Assembly (NCBI RefSeq): GCF_014191985.1 | Contig: NZ_JACHXI010000003.1 | Location: 245,697 to 309,696, forward strand | DNA: 64,000 nucleotides | Reading direction: 5' to 3' | DNA from: Azomonas macrocytogenes | GTDB lineage: Bacteria > Pseudomonadota > Gammaproteobacteria > Pseudomonadales > Pseudomonadaceae | Shown: positions 8,655-18,883 of the stretch, piece after piece | Layout of the letters: each line of letters starts with the position of its first letter | Position numbering within the stretch: position 1 is the stretch's first letter | Position numbers and translations under genes: made by a program | The notes under the pieces: generated by a model | What the model saw: only the letters and a program-made list of their open reading frames with translations | Told to the model about the DNA's origin: nothing | The model's database searches: none

Positions 8655-10238
8655 TCAGGCCCCGCTATTCTGGATGCTCGCCTGATAGGCCGCGACGAAG
8701 TCGTCGAAGCTGCCGCTGTCCCGGCGTTCCTGCTCGGCTTGTTCCATGAGGGATGTGCGGGTTGCGGCCACGAAAGCTTGCTGCTCCGCTTCGCTCAGTG
8801 GATGGGCGCGGAAGGTTTCGGCATGGGCCAGGCTCTGGCGCAGGGCGAAGTCACGGAAGCTTTCGCCGCGCTCGCGCAGGGTCGCCAGGACTCGTGCCGA
8901 GGGCGTGAGTTCAGGGTTGGCGACCTTCGCCTGCTGGAGGTGCAGGGCGTCCCGGTAGGCAGTGCCGCCGTGAGCCCGGTCGAGCAATTGGGCCAGTGGC
9001 TGCAACTGCTCGACCAGCTCGGCCGCCCAGGCTGTGAGCGGCACTGTCTGGCCCTGGCGTTGCAAATGCAGGCCGGGGCGGCGGCCTTCCTTGACCACCT
9101 TGAGGAAGTTGCCGGTACAACCGGCGCATTCCCGGGCATCCAGGCAGGGGCTGTCTTCGAGGGCGCAGAACAGCAGGAAGGCGTCGAGGAAGCGCGCTGC
9201 GTCGAGATCGATACCCAGTGGCAGGAAGGGATCGATGTCCAGGCAGCGCACCTCTACATACTGCACGCCACGCTCCATCAGGGCCTGGATCGGCCGTTCA
9301 CCGCTGCGGACGACGCGTTTGGGGCGGATGATCGAGTAGTACTCGTTTTCGATCTGCAGGATGTTGGTATTCAGTTGCAGCCACTCGCCGGCGCGCTGGG
9401 TGCCGATTGCAACATAGGGCGCATAGGGCGTGGAAACCGCCCGGCGCAGGCTGTCGATATAGCTGGACAGATCGTTGTAGCAGGGGGTCAGGTCGGCCTG
9501 GGCATTGTTGTGGTAGCCCAGGTCGCTCATCCGCAGGCTGGTCGCCCAGGGCAGGTAGAGGGTGTCTGCGTCGAGTTGCTGCAGATGGTGGCGATGATCG
9601 CGCAGGAAGTTCCTGTCCAGCGCCGGCGAGGCACCGAACAGGTACATCAGTAGCCAGCTGTAGCGGCGGAAATTGCGAATCAGCGCGATGTAGCGTTCGG
9701 ACTGGAAGTCGCGTGGATTGCGCGTATCGCCTTCGCTCTGGTGCAGCAGCGACCAGAAGCTCTCCGGCAGGGAGAAGTTGTAGTGGATACCGGCGATGCA
9801 TTGCATGGTCTTGCCGTAGCGCAGTGCCAGGCCTTTGCGATAGACGTGCTTGAGCCGACCGATATGGGAATTGCCATAGCGGGCGATGGGAATCGTCTCC
9901 TCGGCTGGCAGCGGGCCAGGCATCGAGGGGCTCCACAGGTATTCCCCGTCGAGGTTGGCGCAGGCGAAGCGGTGGATGCGATCCAGTTCGGCGAGGGTCG
10001 CCGCCGGCTCGGTGGCGGCGGCGGTGACGAACTCCAGCAGCGCTTCGGAATAATCGGTGGTGATCTGCGGATGGGTGAGCGCCGATCCCAGTTTTGGCGG
10101 ATGACCGGTCATGGCCAGTTGGCCCTGGCTATCGACGCGCAGGCATTCGCGTTCGATCCCGTGCAGGCATTGGGTCAGCAACGGCAGATGGTTGGGTTCG
10201 GCCAGCAATGCCAGGCGATGAGAGAGAAGATCGCTCAA
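8655..10238 (-). CDS. gshA: Glutamate-cysteine ligase
   Basis: Catalyses the first step of glutathione synthesis in the cytoplasm, joining glutamate and cysteine with [17 protein letters not shown] near the N terminus, [15 protein letters not shown], and [14 protein letters not shown] are characteristic of the gammaproteobacterial GshA family. I place the start at TTG 10238, because AAGGA lies nine bases upstream and the resulting start (then [11 protein letters not shown], 527 residues) fits the family. An ATG at 10259 in frame has no visible ribosome-binding site. The gene stands alone and converges on tonB. Confidence 0.93.
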   Translation of the reverse strand: MSDLLSHRLALLAEPNHLPLLTQCLHGIERECLRVDSQGQLAMTGHPPKLGSALTHPQITTDYSEALLEFVTAAATEPAATLAELDRIHRFACANLDGEYLWSPSMPGPLPAEETIPIARYGNSHIGRLKHVYRKGLALRYGKTMQCIAGIHYNFSLPESFWSLLHQSEGDTRNPRDFQSERYIALIRNFRRYSWLLMYLFGASPALDRNFLRDHRHHLQQLDADTLYLPWATSLRMSDLGYHNNAQADLTPCYNDLSSYIDSLRRAVSTPYAPYVAIGTQRAGEWLQLNTNILQIENEYYSIIRPKRVVRSGERPIQALMERGVQYVEVRCLDIDPFLPLGIDLDAARFLDAFLLFCALEDSPCLDARECAGCTGNFLKVVKEGRRPGLHLQRQGQTVPLTAWAAELVEQLQPLAQLLDRAHGGTAYRDALHLQQAKVANPELTPSARVLATLRERGESFRDFALRQSLAHAETFRAHPLSEAEQQAFVAATRTSLMEQAEQERRDSGSFDDFVAAYQASIQNSGA

Positions 10239-10368
10239 GTCAGGAATTCCTTCACGCATCAGACGGCGCAATATGCGGGCTGGATAAGGCCACTACAAGA
10301 GCCGGATCAATATTCGTATAGGGTGTTCGCCTGACGCTGTGCGAACGATAGCGTTATCCGCCCAGTTG

Positions 10369-10411
10369 ACCATCTGCCCCTGCGGTGATTCCCCGCATGC
10401 CGGCAGATGGT
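10369..10411. repeat. Inverted repeat in envZ-gshA intergenic region
   Basis: ACCATCTGCC and GGCAGATGGT form a perfect 10-bp stem around a 23-base loop. Four Ts follow on the plus strand, but both neighbouring genes are on the minus strand. A role as an envZ terminator is uncertain. Confidence 0.4.
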
Positions 10412-10443
10412 TTTGCTATTAGTTAGTGGTCGGGCTGCGCAGG

Positions 10444-11757
10444 TCAGGCCGCGTCGCGGGGCAGCAACAGGCCCAGCGGCAGGCAGAGGCGTGCTTCGAG
10501 GCCGCCATCGGGACGGTTGCGCAGCTCGACGCTGCCAGCATGCTGGGCGGCGATGCGCTTGACGATGGCCAGGCCGAGCCCTGTCCCCTGGCCGCCACGG
10601 GCGCGGTCGCCGCGGATGAAAGGGTTGAAGACCTCGTTGATTTCCTTTGGGGTGAGACCTTTGCCACGGTCGAGCACGCTGAGGACCACGTAGGGTGCGC
10701 TGCTGTCGGTAGAGGTATGGGCGGCGACTTCCACGCCGACGCCGGCATAGCGCATGGCATTCTCGATCAGGTTGACCAGCAGGCGTTTCATGGAAATCCG
10801 GCGTAGCCACAGCTGTGGCATGGGTTCGAGGTGCAGGTGTACCTGCTCGCCCTGCTGGTTATAGGGGGCGGCTACTTCACGCACCAGTTCGCTCAGGTCG
10901 ATCAGCTCGATCGATTCATCGCGCCCGTCGCGGATGAAGGCGAGGAACTGATCGAGAATGGCGTTCATGTCCTCCACATCGCGGATCATTTCCTCGGCCA
11001 GTTCCGAATCGCCGTGCATCAGCTCCAGCGACAGGCGCAGGCGAGTCAGCGGGGTGCGCAGGTCGTGGGAGACGCCCGCGAGCATCAGATCCCGTTCGCG
11101 CCCGGCCTGTTCGACATCCTCGGCCATCTGATTGAAGGCTCGATACAGTTCGGTCATCTCGCTCGGCGTATCGCTTACCGGCAGGCGCACGCTATGCCCC
11201 TTGCCGATCTGGCGGGCGGCGACGACCAGGCGTTTCAGCGGCTGGTTGAGTTGGCTGACGAAGATCCAGGCGGCGGCAGTCGACAGCAGGCCGATGCCAA
11301 AGGACCAGCCCAGTACGCTCCAGATCCGCTGGCCACGCAGGGCGAAGGCATACAGCGGGACTTCCACCCAACCCTCGCCGAGCGTCGGCGCCTTGACCCA
11401 AAGCGCCGGCGAGGCTTGAGTCCTGACCCGGATCTGGGTTTGCGGGCCCAGCTCATGCTGCATTTGGCGCTCGAATACGTCGGAGTAGGGCCAATGGTAT
11501 TCGCCGATGGGGACGTCCCGCTCTTCCAGCAGCTTGAGCCCGGAAGCCTGGGCGACGACCTCGCGGTCGATGCCACTGACGGCCCAGTAGGCGCGCAGGG
11601 TCAGGGCTGCGCCATGGCTGTACTGGCGATCGACCAGCACGTCCTCGTTGAGCATCAGATAGACCAGCGTCAGGAGTTTGGAGAACAGTACGGCCAGCAG
11701 GACCAGCCAGAGGGTGCGGGCGAAGAAGCTTTGCGGGAACCAGGCAGGGGTTTTCAT
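10444..11757 (-). CDS. envZ: Sensor histidine kinase EnvZ
   Basis: A 437-residue two-component kinase. TM1 (TLWLVLLAVLFSKLLTLVYLML) is followed by a periplasmic domain, TM2 (about residues 155-180), and a HAMP region. The phospho-acceptor motif is GVSHDLRTPLTRLRL. ATPase boxes include NLIENAMRYA (N box), DRGKGL (G1) and GQGTGLGLAIVKRIA (G2). It pairs with OmpR encoded just upstream. I use ATG 11757 (MKTPAWFPQS), which matches the Pseudomonas family start; ATG 11781 is possible. A terminator-like hairpin lies between ompR and this gene. Confidence 0.93.
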   Translation of the reverse strand: MKTPAWFPQSFFARTLWLVLLAVLFSKLLTLVYLMLNEDVLVDRQYSHGAALTLRAYWAVSGIDREVVAQASGLKLLEERDVPIGEYHWPYSDVFERQMQHELGPQTQIRVRTQASPALWVKAPTLGEGWVEVPLYAFALRGQRIWSVLGWSFGIGLLSTAAAWIFVSQLNQPLKRLVVAARQIGKGHSVRLPVSDTPSEMTELYRAFNQMAEDVEQAGRERDLMLAGVSHDLRTPLTRLRLSLELMHGDSELAEEMIRDVEDMNAILDQFLAFIRDGRDESIELIDLSELVREVAAPYNQQGEQVHLHLEPMPQLWLRRISMKRLLVNLIENAMRYAGVGVEVAAHTSTDSSAPYVVLSVLDRGKGLTPKEINEVFNPFIRGDRARGGQGTGLGLAIVKRIAAQHAGSVELRNRPDGGLEARLCLPLGLLLPRDAA

Positions 11758-11782
11758 GACAAAAACTCGGAAGATCTGCACG

Positions 11783-11831
11783 AAAAAACGCTGGAAGCAG
11801 GACGAAAAATAATCTCGCCCCGCTTCCAGCG
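11783..11831 (-). terminator. Terminator-like hairpin between ompR and envZ
   Basis: On the minus strand CGCTGGAAGC pairs perfectly with GCTTCCAGCG over a 23-base loop and is followed at once by six Ts. It lies after the ompR stop (11849) and before the envZ start (11757), so it could end or attenuate the ompR transcript and lower envZ expression. Confidence 0.7.
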
Positions 11832-11848
11832 CTCTTGTCGACGTTTGC

Positions 11849-12583
11849 TCAGGATTTGTTGCCGTCCGGGACGAACACGTAGCCGACCCCCCAGACGGTC
11901 TGGATGTAGCGTGGTTTGGACGGGTCCGGCTCGATCAGGCGGCGCAGGCGGGAAATCTGCACGTCGATCGAGCGCTCCAGGGCATCCCATTCGCGGCCAC
12001 GGGCAAGGTTCATCAACTTGTCGCGGGTCAAGGGTTCGCGGGCATGCTGCACCAGGGCCCGAAGCACGGCGAATTCACCGGTAGTGAGCATGTGGACTTC
12101 GTCGCCTTTCTTCAACTCGCGGGTGGCCAGGGACAGCTCGTAGTCGCCGAAGGTAACGATTTCATCCTCGCTGGCCGGCGCTCCCGGGACCACCGCTGCC
12201 TGGCGGCGCAGCACGGCGCGAATCCGCGCCAGCAATTCGCGGGGATTGAAGGGTTTGGCCAGATAGTCGTCGGCACCGATTTCCAGGCCCTGGATGCGGC
12301 TGGTTTCGTCGCCCTTGGCCGTCAGCATGACGATCGGGATCTGGTTGTTGGCCTCACGCAGCCGGCGGCAGGCGGACAGCCCGTCCTCGCCCGGCAGCAT
12401 CAGATCCAGGACGAGCAGGCTGAACAGCTCCCGGGTCAGCAGGCGATCCATCTGCTCGACATTCTCCACCGTGCGCACGCGAAACCCCTGTTCGCTGAAG
12501 AAGCGTTCGAGCAGGCGCCGCAGGCGCGCGTCGTCATCGACGATGAGGATTTTTTCGCCTTCGCTGGCAAGGGCACTGTTCAT
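11849..12583 (-). CDS. ompR: Response regulator OmpR
   Basis: A 244-residue DNA-binding response regulator. The receiver domain has the acidic cluster IVDDDARLR, the phosphorylated Asp in LLVLDLMLPGEDG, and the Lys in DDYLAKPFNPREL. The C-terminal winged helix includes TTGEFAVLRALVQH, RSIDVQISRLRRLIE and IQTVWGVGYVFV. The start at ATG 12583 has GGAG upstream and matches the family N terminus (MNSALASEGEKILIVDDD); a longer in-frame start at 12613 is less likely. With EnvZ it should control envelope and osmotic responses. Confidence 0.95.
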   Translation of the reverse strand: MNSALASEGEKILIVDDDARLRRLLERFFSEQGFRVRTVENVEQMDRLLTRELFSLLVLDLMLPGEDGLSACRRLREANNQIPIVMLTAKGDETSRIQGLEIGADDYLAKPFNPRELLARIRAVLRRQAAVVPGAPASEDEIVTFGDYELSLATRELKKGDEVHMLTTGEFAVLRALVQHAREPLTRDKLMNLARGREWDALERSIDVQISRLRRLIEPDPSKPRYIQTVWGVGYVFVPDGNKS

Positions 12584-12679
12584 GGTATCTCCGAGAATAT
12601 GATCTGGCGGCATTATGGCGTAGTCGGCACTGCTACGAGGGTGACCATTGTTAGCATATTTTTCATCCCGGTCAGCATT

Positions 12680-13208
12680 TTAAGGCGTTGGCAGCCAGAC
12701 CTCGGTCTCGCTGTCGTCCGGATAGTAGAAACCGCCAGGGATGGTTTGCAGCTCGATGAGGCCCCCCCAGGGCGTGATGGCATAGACGCTGCCGTTGCCG
12801 GGAGTGTCCTCATGGCGCGAGTTGCCGTGGACTTCGGAGAGCAGCCGGCCGCCGGCGGCGGCCATGCGTCTGACGCTGCCCTGCATATCGTCGACATAGA
12901 CCGCGATATGGTTGAGCCCATAGTCGTGCAAGCCGGCGGCAGGCTGGTGCGTGGGCGATTCGATCTCGAATATCTCCAGGCCCGGGCCGTTGCCGATGTG
13001 CAACATGCGCTGGCGGATGATGCGTGCGCCTTTTGGCAAGCCAAGCTGGCGCTCGACTTCCGGCCCTTCGCGCGGTGGGTCGTCGCGCGTGAGTCCATCA
13101 TAGGCCCAGCGCCTGCTTGAGAAATGCGCTGGCCTGGTCCAGGTCGGGCACGGTCATGCCGATATGGTTGATGCCGCGCGGCAGGGCACCGAATTCATCG
13201 TGAGTCAC
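12680..13208 (-). pseudogene. VOC (glyoxalase-like) family protein, frameshifted
   Basis: The start is GTG 13208 with AAGGAG eight bases upstream. The first frame gives VTHDEFGALPRGINHIGMTV and continues PDLDQASAFLKQALGL, then stops at about 13100. The rest continues in the next frame: AYDGLTRDDPPREGPEVE, then HIGNGPGLEIFEIESP, LNHIAVYVDDM and WGGLIELQTIPGG. The span is 529 bases, one more than a multiple of three. Removing one G in the GGG at about 13104 would restore a 175-residue VOC-fold metalloenzyme. It is either a recent pseudogene or a base error. Confidence 0.75.
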
Positions 13209-13444
13209 TGCAAACTCTCCTTGTCTTATCAAAATGGTGTTGTTCCCGTCTGACCGATAGTTGCGGATTTGATTCTCGACGCTGTGGCCAGAGCGGGCCG
13301 TGCCCTGGTTTTCCGTACGCCATCGTGAAATCGTGTCCAGCAGCTCGTGACCGGCTGCCTTAACGCTCTTGCGTACCTGCCGTTATACTCCTGCCGCTTC
13401 CAGGCGCCCGACGCCTGCCTTTTTATCCTCGACCAGGTTTTTTC

Positions 13445-15778
13445 ATGGACAGTATCAACCAGCGTATTGCCGACGAACTGGGTGTTCGCCCACAACAGGT
13501 CGCCGCCGCCGTGGCCTTGCTGGACGAAGGCTCCACCGTTCCCTTCATTGCCCGCTACCGCAAGGAAGTCACTGGCAGCCTCGATGACACCCAACTGCGT
13601 CACCTGGAAGAACGCCTGCGCTACCTGCGTGAGCTGGACGACCGTCGTGGGTCGATCCTCGCCAGCATCGAGGAGCAGGGCAAGCTGACTCCCGAACTGA
13701 CCCGCGAGATCAACCTGGCTGACACCAAGACGCGGCTCGAAGACCTTTATCTGCCATACAAGCAGAAGCGCCGCACCAAGGGCCAGATCGCCCTGGAAGC
13801 CGGCCTTGGCGAGCTGGCCGACGCGCTGTTCGGCAACCCAGCTTTGACGCCGGAAGACGAAGCCGGGCGCTTCATCGATGCCGACAAAGGCTTCGCCGAT
13901 ACCAAGGCGGTGCTTGAAGGCGCCAAATACATCCTGATGGAGCGCTTTGCCGAAGACGCCGACCTGCTGGCCAATCTGCGCAGTTTCCTCAAGGACAATG
14001 CAACCCTGAGCGCCCGCGTGGTGGCTGGCAAGGAAAACGAAGGTGCCAAGTTCAGCGATTACTTCGAGCATGACGAACCTCTGAAAAGTGTGCCCTCGCA
14101 CCGCGCCCTGGCCATCTTCCGGGGCCGCAACGAAGGTATTCTGGCGTCGACCTTGAAGGTGAGTGAAGAGCAGCCAGGCACCCTGCATCCTTGCGAAGGC
14201 ATGATCGGCGAGCGCTTTGGCATCTCCCATCAAGGCCGTGCTGCGGATAAGTGGCTGGGCGAAGTGGTGCGCTGGACCTGGAAGGTCAAGCTCTACACGA
14301 CGCTGGAAACCGATCTGTTCGGCGAACTGCGCGACCGGGCGGAAGACGAGGCGATCAACGTGTTCGCCCATAACCTGCACGATCTGCTGCTGGCTGCGCC
14401 GGCTGGCCCGCGCGCCACGCTGGCGCTGGACCCGGGCCTGCGTACCGGCTGCAAGGTGGCGGTCGTCGATGCCACTGGCAAACTGCTGGACACCGCCACG
14501 GTTTATCCGCACGCGCCGAAGAACGACTGGAACGGCACGCTGGCGATCCTGGCTAAACTCTGTACCAAGCATGCCGTGGACCTGATCGCCATCGGCAACG
14601 GCACCGCCAGCCGGGAAACCGACAAGCTGGCCAGCGAGCTGATCAAGAACGTGCCGGGGCTGAAGCTGACCAAAATCATGGTCAGCGAAGCGGGTGCTTC
14701 GGTGTATTCGGCCTCCGAACTGGCGGCAAAGGAATTCCCCGATCTCGATGTCTCGCTGCGTGGCGCTGTTTCCATCGCTCGCCGTCTGCAGGACCCGCTG
14801 GCTGAACTGGTGAAGATCGATCCGAAATCCATCGGTGTCGGCCAGTACCAGCACGATGTGTCCCAGCTCAAGCTGGCGCGCTCGCTGGATGCCGTGGTGG
14901 AGGACTGCGTGAACGCCGTCGGTGTCGATGTGAATACCGCTTCGGCCGCATTGCTGGCGCGCATCTCCGGCCTCAACACAACGCTGGCGCAGAATATCGT
15001 CGCCCACCGCGACGCCAATGGTGCCTTCAAGACCCGCAACGAACTGAAGAAAGTCCCGCGCCTGGGTGATAAGACCTTCGAGCAGGCCGCAGGCTTTCTG
15101 CGCGTGATGAACGGTGACAATCCGCTGGACGCTTCTGCTGTGCACCCGGAAACCTACCCGCTGGTGCAGCGTATCGCCACCGATACCGGTCGCGATATTC
15201 GCTCGCTGATCGGCGATTCGGCCTTTCTCAAACGCCTCGATCCGAAGACATTCACCGACGAGACGTTCGGTTTGCCCACCGTCACTGACATCCTCGGCGA
15301 GCTGGACAAACCCGGCCGCGACCCGCGCCCCGAGTTCAAGACCGCCGAATTCCAGGATGGCGTCGAGACGCTGAAAGACCTGCAGCCCGGCATGGTGCTC
15401 GAAGGCGTGGTGACCAACGTGACCAACTTCGGTGCCTTCGTCGATATCGGCGTGCATCAGGATGGCCTGGTGCATATCAGTGCGCTGTCGGAAAAGTTCG
15501 TCAAGGACCCGCGTGAAGTGGTCAAGGCCGGCGACATCGTCAAGGTCAAGGTGATGGAAGTGGACATCCCGCGCAATCGCGTCGGCCTGACTATGCGCAT
15601 GAGCGACACGCCCGGGGAAAAAGTTGAGGGGCCGCGTGGTGGCGATGGCAAGCGCGGCGGCCAGCGTAGTGGCGCAGCGCAGCGCGGCGAGCGCAGCGCG
15701 CCCAAACAGCCAGACAAGGCACCCACGAACCCGGCCATGGCGGCGTTGTTCGCCAATGCCAGGCAGTTGCGCAAATAA
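13445..15778 (+). CDS. tex: Tex family RNA-binding transcription accessory protein
   Basis: A 777-residue cytoplasmic nucleic-acid-binding protein. The order of domains is the Tex N-terminal helical region, YqgF/RNase H-like fold (about residues 320-440, with [17 protein letters not shown]), helix-hairpin-helix ([23 protein letters not shown]), and a C-terminal S1 domain (about 640-715, [20 protein letters not shown]). The tail is basic and low-complexity ([12 protein letters not shown]). Length and domain order are standard. It is transcribed alone, with a TATACT-like box at about 13383 in the 236-base upstream gap. Confidence 0.96.
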   Translation: MDSINQRIADELGVRPQQVAAAVALLDEGSTVPFIARYRKEVTGSLDDTQLRHLEERLRYLRELDDRRGSILASIEEQGKLTPELTREINLADTKTRLEDLYLPYKQKRRTKGQIALEAGLGELADALFGNPALTPEDEAGRFIDADKGFADTKAVLEGAKYILMERFAEDADLLANLRSFLKDNATLSARVVAGKENEGAKFSDYFEHDEPLKSVPSHRALAIFRGRNEGILASTLKVSEEQPGTLHPCEGMIGERFGISHQGRAADKWLGEVVRWTWKVKLYTTLETDLFGELRDRAEDEAINVFAHNLHDLLLAAPAGPRATLALDPGLRTGCKVAVVDATGKLLDTATVYPHAPKNDWNGTLAILAKLCTKHAVDLIAIGNGTASRETDKLASELIKNVPGLKLTKIMVSEAGASVYSASELAAKEFPDLDVSLRGAVSIARRLQDPLAELVKIDPKSIGVGQYQHDVSQLKLARSLDAVVEDCVNAVGVDVNTASAALLARISGLNTTLAQNIVAHRDANGAFKTRNELKKVPRLGDKTFEQAAGFLRVMNGDNPLDASAVHPETYPLVQRIATDTGRDIRSLIGDSAFLKRLDPKTFTDETFGLPTVTDILGELDKPGRDPRPEFKTAEFQDGVETLKDLQPGMVLEGVVTNVTNFGAFVDIGVHQDGLVHISALSEKFVKDPREVVKAGDIVKVKVMEVDIPRNRVGLTMRMSDTPGEKVEGPRGGDGKRGGQRSGAAQRGERSAPKQPDKAPTNPAMAALFANARQLRK

Positions 15779-15804
15779 GCGCTTCGAAAAGCGTCGCAAG
15801 CAAA

Positions 15805-15839
15805 AGGCTGGACGAAAAATCTTGATTCTCGTCCAGCCT
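15805..15839 (-). terminator. Terminator shared by rimK and tex
   Basis: An 11-bp perfect stem (AGGCTGGACGA/TCGTCCAGCCT) lies between the convergent stops of tex and rimK. On the minus strand it is followed by TTTTG, so it is best as the rimK terminator but may act in both directions. Confidence 0.65.
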
Positions 15840-15844
15840 CGGTC

Positions 15845-16750
15845 TCAGCCTTTTCCCTTGGTCCTCGTCATGCCGTATTCGGCATTTTTTTCCAGATGAT
15901 CGATGATGATGCCGGCTACATCGCGGCTGGTAGTTACCTCGATTCCTTCCAGACCGGGCGAGGAGTTCACTTCCATCACCAGTGGACCATGGTTGGAGCG
16001 CAGGATGTCCACGCCAGCCACGTTCAGCCCCATCACCTTGGCGGCGCGGATCGCGGTCATACGTTCTTCCGGCGTGATCTTGATCAGGCTGGCGCTGCCG
16101 CCGCGATGCAGGTTGGAGCGGAATTCACCGGGCTTGGCCTGACGCTTCATCGAGGCGATGACCTTGTCGCCGACCACGAAACAGCGAATGTCGGCACCGC
16201 CGGCTTCTTCGATGTATTCCTGAACCATGATGTCCTGCTTGAGGCCCATGAAGGCCTCGATCACCGATTCAGCTGCCTTTTCGGTCTCGCACAGCACGAC
16301 GCCGATCCCCTGGGTGCCTTCCAGCACCTTGATCACCAGCGGCGCGCCGCCGACCATGCGAATCAGGTCCGGCACGTCGTCCGGCGAATGGGCGAAGCCG
16401 GTCACCGGTAGGCCGATGCCCTTGCGCGAGAGCAGTTGCAGCGAGCGCAGCTTGTCCCGTGAACGGCTGATGGCTACCGATTCGTTGAGCGGAAAGACGC
16501 CCATCATCTCGAACTGGCGCAGCACCGCGCAGCCATAGAAGGTGACCGAGGCACCGATCCGCGGGATCACCGCGTCGAAACCTTCCATCGGCATGCCGCG
16601 GTAATGGATCTGCGGCTTGTGGCTGGCGATATTCATATAGGCGCGCAAGGTATCGATCACCACCATGTCGTGGCCTCGCTGCCGGCCGGCTTCCACCAGG
16701 CGGCGAGTCGAATACAAGCGCGGGTTGCGCGACAACACGGCAATTTTCAT
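15845..16750 (-). CDS. rimK: RimK, ribosomal protein S6 glutamate ligase
   Basis: A 301-residue ATP-grasp ligase that adds glutamate to the C terminus of ribosomal protein S6. It has [20 protein letters not shown] at the start, [19 protein letters not shown], the ATP-grasp lysine and glycine loop in [32 protein letters not shown], and the metal ligands in [12 protein letters not shown]. The start is ATG 16750, overlapping the upstream rimB-like gene by four bases, so the pair is translationally coupled. In Pseudomonas the rim operon tunes the ribosomal proteome. Confidence 0.95.
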   Translation of the reverse strand: MKIAVLSRNPRLYSTRRLVEAGRQRGHDMVVIDTLRAYMNIASHKPQIHYRGMPMEGFDAVIPRIGASVTFYGCAVLRQFEMMGVFPLNESVAISRSRDKLRSLQLLSRKGIGLPVTGFAHSPDDVPDLIRMVGGAPLVIKVLEGTQGIGVVLCETEKAAESVIEAFMGLKQDIMVQEYIEEAGGADIRCFVVGDKVIASMKRQAKPGEFRSNLHRGGSASLIKITPEERMTAIRAAKVMGLNVAGVDILRSNHGPLVMEVNSSPGLEGIEVTTSRDVAGIIIDHLEKNAEYGMTRTKGKG

Positions 16751-17211
16751 TGGGCACCGAGGGTCAGGATCTGCGGTTTGTCTTGAATGTAGCTTTTCGA
16801 GGGATCGACCAGCCAACTGCCGTCGATCAGGGCCTTGGAGCCCAGCAGCATGCGATAACGCATGGTCTTGCGACAGGTCAGAGTGAGTTCGACGAGCCAG
16901 GCGCTGCCGCCGAGTGCCAGGGTCGTGCGGATCACGTAACGGGTCTGTACGTGGCCGGTGGAGCTCTTGATGGTCTTGCGGGTCAGCAACGGCGCTTCGC
17001 AGCGATGCCGGCGCTGCACCAGCGTGCCCAGGTGCGCGTGAAAGCGTACCCAGCGCTGGCCGCCGCGTTCGAACTCGCTGATCTCGGTAGCATGCAGCGT
17101 CGAGGTGCTGGCTCCCGTGTCGATCTTGGCGCGCAGGCCGACTACGCCCAGGTCGGGCAGGGCGACCCACTCGCGCAGGCCGATGACGCTATTGAAGAGG
17201 TCGGAGTTCAT
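16747..17211 (-). CDS. rimB: RimB-like retropepsin-family protease
   Basis: A 154-residue protein of the putative ATP-dependent zinc protease/RimB family. The aspartic-protease-like motif is [14 protein letters not shown] at about residues 27-40, followed by the conserved [20 protein letters not shown] and [18 protein letters not shown]. It is the first gene of a coupled pair with rimK. The name follows the Pseudomonas rimABK operon, in which RimB is a small protease; the rimA member is not present next to it here. Confidence 0.85.
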   Translation of the reverse strand: MNSDLFNSVIGLREWVALPDLGVVGLRAKIDTGASTSTLHATEISEFERGGQRWVRFHAHLGTLVQRRHRCEAPLLTRKTIKSSTGHVQTRYVIRTTLALGGSAWLVELTLTCRKTMRYRMLLGSKALIDGSWLVDPSKSYIQDKPQILTLGAQ

Positions 17212-17374
17212 CGAGGCCTTCCTGGATGATGTGCGCGCATTTTAGAACCTTGCATGTGGCAGCCACAAAATTGCGGGTAATGGTAATGGCCAAGTATGTC
17301 GCGGCCATGCCGTTCGGTGAAGCGGGCCTATAATCCTGCAAGAGTTCACCCCTGCCCGACAAGGAACGAAGATC

Positions 17375-18145
17375 ATGAAAATACCTGTGGGATGCGGTCT
17401 GGCCGCCCTCGCTCTGATTCTGGCCTGGCCTGCGCTGGCCGGCAGCCTGACAGGCAGCGCAACCTATCGCGAGCGCATGGCGCTGCCGGCGGATGCGGTG
17501 TTCGAGGCGGTGCTGCAGGATGTGTCACGGGCCGACGCCCCAGCCTCGGTGCTCGGCCGTGCCACGCTGGAGCCGGCAGGTCTGCCGCCATTCCATTTCG
17601 AAATCACTTATGACGACCAGGCCATCGAGCCGGGCCACCGCTATGCCGTGCGGGCAGCGATCCGTCAGCAGGAGCGCTTGCTGTTCACGACCGATACGCA
17701 CGTTCCCGTACTCGACGGCAGCTCCGTGCCCCTTCAGCTTCGGCTGGTGTCGGTTGCCGGTGCAGCGCAATCGACCGACACGTTCGTCCCCGACAGCCCG
17801 CTGCGCAATACTTACTGGAAGCTGGTAAGTCTGAACGATGCGCCGGTTGCGGTGGTGGCGAACCAGCGCGAGCCGCACCTGGTCTTTTCGGCAAGCGAGC
17901 TTCGTGTGTCGGGCTATGGCGGCTGCAATAGAGTAATGGGCGCTTTCGAGGTCGAGGATGATCGGTTGGCGCTGAAACAAATGGCCAGTACGCAGATGGC
18001 CTGTGTCGACGGCATGGCGCAGGAAACACAGTTCCTGCATACCCTGGAGACGGTGGCGCGCTTTCGCATCGTTGGCGAGCAGCTCGATCTGCTGGATACC
18101 GATGGCAAGGTCGTGGCGCGTTTCGCGGCTGTGGCGTTGCGCTGA
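17375..18145 (+). CDS. YbaY-META two-domain envelope protein
   Basis: A 256-residue secreted protein. The signal peptide is VGCGLAALALILAWPALAG. The first domain (about residues 24-130) matches YbaY/YscW-type lipoproteins: GSATYRERMALPADAVFEAV, LEPAGLPPFHFEITYDD. The second (about 145-250) is a META/HslJ domain: NTYWKLVSLNDAPV, GYGGCNRVMGAFEVEDDRL, MASTQMAC. META proteins are linked to envelope stress and drug tolerance. A TATAAT sequence at 17329-17334 may be the -10 of its promoter. No operon partner is evident. Confidence 0.85.
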   Translation: MKIPVGCGLAALALILAWPALAGSLTGSATYRERMALPADAVFEAVLQDVSRADAPASVLGRATLEPAGLPPFHFEITYDDQAIEPGHRYAVRAAIRQQERLLFTTDTHVPVLDGSSVPLQLRLVSVAGAAQSTDTFVPDSPLRNTYWKLVSLNDAPVAVVANQREPHLVFSASELRVSGYGGCNRVMGAFEVEDDRLALKQMASTQMACVDGMAQETQFLHTLETVARFRIVGEQLDLLDTDGKVVARFAAVALR

Positions 18146-18240
18146 GAGTAGGTGTGCGGCTGGATGACGTCGGATTTACTGCTATTAGAAACCCGTGTTC
18201 TTCGTCGATTTCAATGGATTGATAGGTACTTATCCGTCCT

Positions 18241-18849
18241 TCACTGACTCGCGCAATTTTCGTAGCAGTCGATCAGGCGCTGCAGGGGAAATGCCTCAAG
18301 CTTGCGCCTGTCGAGATAGTTGCTCAGGTGCATGAAGTTTCGCTTGATTTCGCCTTGCGTAAGGCGTCGGCGTTTTTTGCGCAGGTCGAGAAAGTCGATC
18401 AGCCCGAACCGGCCATCGGGTAGCTGCAGGATGTTGCCCAGGTGCAGGGAGCGAAAATAGATGCCCTCGCGATGCAGCAGCGCGATGAAGGTGGCCAGAT
18501 CAGGCAGCAGCGGTTCGATTTGCTGCGAGTTGCGTTTGAAGAGCGATTCGATCGATTCTCCAGGCAGGGGACGATAGCGACAGGCGCTCAGGCCCTTATC
18601 CTTGTCCAACCAGAATGTTTCGACGATCTCGGGAACGCAGATTCCCGAATTGGCCAGGATTTCCCCGTTGCGCGAGAAAACCTGCGCAGGCGGGGTAAGC
18701 CGGTTCAACAGCACATGGCGGCGCGTGTGGAAGATCTTCAGGATCAGCCCGTCTTCCAGTAGCAGTACCTTGGGGCCACGGCTGTCCTTTTCCAGAACCT
18801 GGCCATCTTCGAGCCATTTCTCCTGCTCTTGCGCTGATACAATCCGCAT
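18241..18849 (-). CDS. WaaP-like lipopolysaccharide kinase family protein
   Basis: A 202-residue protein of the kind often annotated in Pseudomonas as toluene tolerance protein. It has a kinase-like fold: LLLEDGLILKIFHTRR (ATP lysine), YRPLPGESIESLF, a catalytic-loop-like segment YFRSLHLGNILQLPDG and a DFG-like LIDFLDLRKKRR. It probably phosphorylates a sugar of the LPS core, inferred from fold and from the neighbouring msbA, hldE and waaA. I chose ATG 18849 (MRIVSAQEQEKW), because upstream in-frame starts overlap msbA, which diverges 34 bases away. The ribosome-binding site is weak. Confidence 0.7.
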   Translation of the reverse strand: MRIVSAQEQEKWLEDGQVLEKDSRGPKVLLLEDGLILKIFHTRRHVLLNRLTPPAQVFSRNGEILANSGICVPEIVETFWLDKDKGLSACRYRPLPGESIESLFKRNSQQIEPLLPDLATFIALLHREGIYFRSLHLGNILQLPDGRFGLIDFLDLRKKRRRLTQGEIKRNFMHLSNYLDRRKLEAFPLQRLIDCYENCASQ

Positions 18850-18883
18850 CCTGTTTTTCTTGCCGAGGTTAGAGGCTTTCTGC

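Noticed and set aside
13229..15799. Very long open frame (856 codons) on the minus strand opposite tex
   Set aside because: Antisense frame caused by high GC and biased third positions; tex on the plus strand has clear domains and the antisense product has none.
15805..15839. Resemblance between the rimK/tex hairpin and the ompR-envZ hairpin (both contain GACGAAAAAT)
   Set aside because: The shared string is short and in different parts of the hairpins; not enough to call a repeat family.
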